Origin: Phylloscopus collybita
Lineage: Eukaryota > Chordata > Aves > Passeriformes > Phylloscopidae
Length of the DNA stretch: 64,000 nucleotides
NCBI GenBank assembly: GCA_027886175.1
Contig: JAJNNQ010000002.1
Location: 310,001 to 374,000, forward strand
Direction: 5' to 3'
The notes beneath the pieces are model-generated. The model was not told the DNA's origin, did no database searches, and saw only the letters and a program-made list of their open reading frames with translations. The stretch's first letter is position 1, and every line of letters starts with the position of its first letter. Position numbers and translations under genes: made by a program. Below are positions 63,689 through 64,000 of the stretch, in pieces.

Positions 63689-64000
63689 CATCCTGAACTC
63701 TTTGAAGGTGGTGGGAGGGTGAGTTCCAGGTATTGCACTGATCCTTCACTTTGTGGAAACCTCATTTGTCGGCGCAGCCTTAATGCCAAGAACACCTGGG
63801 ATGTCCGGGTGGATCCTTGGTGCCACGGTCCCTCATTCCATGTCCTAATTCCCGCATCCCTTGGGCACTTTGCATAAAATTATCTGAGGTTGTGTTGAAA
63901 CAAATAACTGAACAGTAAATAACAAATAAATAACTCCCAGTCAGGCATCTCCCTGTGGGGTAAGGACTCTTCGGAAAAAAACCCAAAAAAAAAACAAAAC
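63689..64000. other. Unique sequence to window edge
   Basis: About 310 bp ending in an A-rich stretch (from 63974). No feature recognised. Confidence 0.5.

Overview
The window looks like non-coding DNA from a bird, most likely a songbird (passerine). The basis is about twenty truncated chicken-repeat-1 (CR1) retroposons with the typical avian 3' end, several avian-type endogenous retrovirus LTRs, and a very high density of minisatellites and pentanucleotide tracts. The species call is inference. I found no convincing cellular protein-coding exon, tRNA or rRNA. The longest open frames are all by-products of tandem repeats, CR1 or LTR sequence.

Layout. 0-10 kb: a 259-bp (GGAAA)n tract, two arms of an inverted duplication (3.57-4.05 and 8.62-9.28 kb), and between them a seven-unit array of about 200 bp and an LTR-like block. 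10-25 kb: a 41-bp minisatellite abutting a solo LTR (12.4-13.5 kb), a roughly 200-bp array (14.8-15.8 kb), a perfect 64-bp triplication (18.1 kb), a 63-bp GATC-rich array (22.2 kb), and a solo LTR nested in CR1 with a perfect 6-bp target duplication (23.0 kb). 25-36 kb: CR1 copies, a roughly 310-bp array (28.8-30.0 kb), a 608-bp array of a 10-bp unit (32.1 kb), a compound purine tract (33.4 kb), and a long CR1 with an internal inversion (34.7-35.4 kb).

36-45 kb: a solo LTR carrying a greatly expanded internal minisatellite (37.5-38.2 kb) and a decayed retrovirus 3' end at 40.9-42.2 kb (env fragment, polypurine tract, 3' LTR). A second solo LTR has inserted into that retrovirus end. A 33-bp minisatellite lies at 44.3 kb. 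45-64 kb: a 44-bp minisatellite (47.9-48.7 kb), an uninterrupted 446-nt homopyrimidine tract (51.6-52.1 kb), a CR1-derived 82-bp minisatellite (54.2 kb), a short-form copy of the 37.5-kb LTR in the opposite orientation (57.3 kb), a 31-bp minisatellite (58.3 kb), a duplicate of the 17.2-kb block (61.6 kb), and a further LTR (63.4 kb).

There is no operon or gene pathway here. The interest lies in repeat biology: LTR-borne repeat expansion, mosaic CR1 copies, template-switch-like inversions, perfect hairpins, and local duplications. All family assignments were made by eye from conserved motifs. No database search or alignment program was run.
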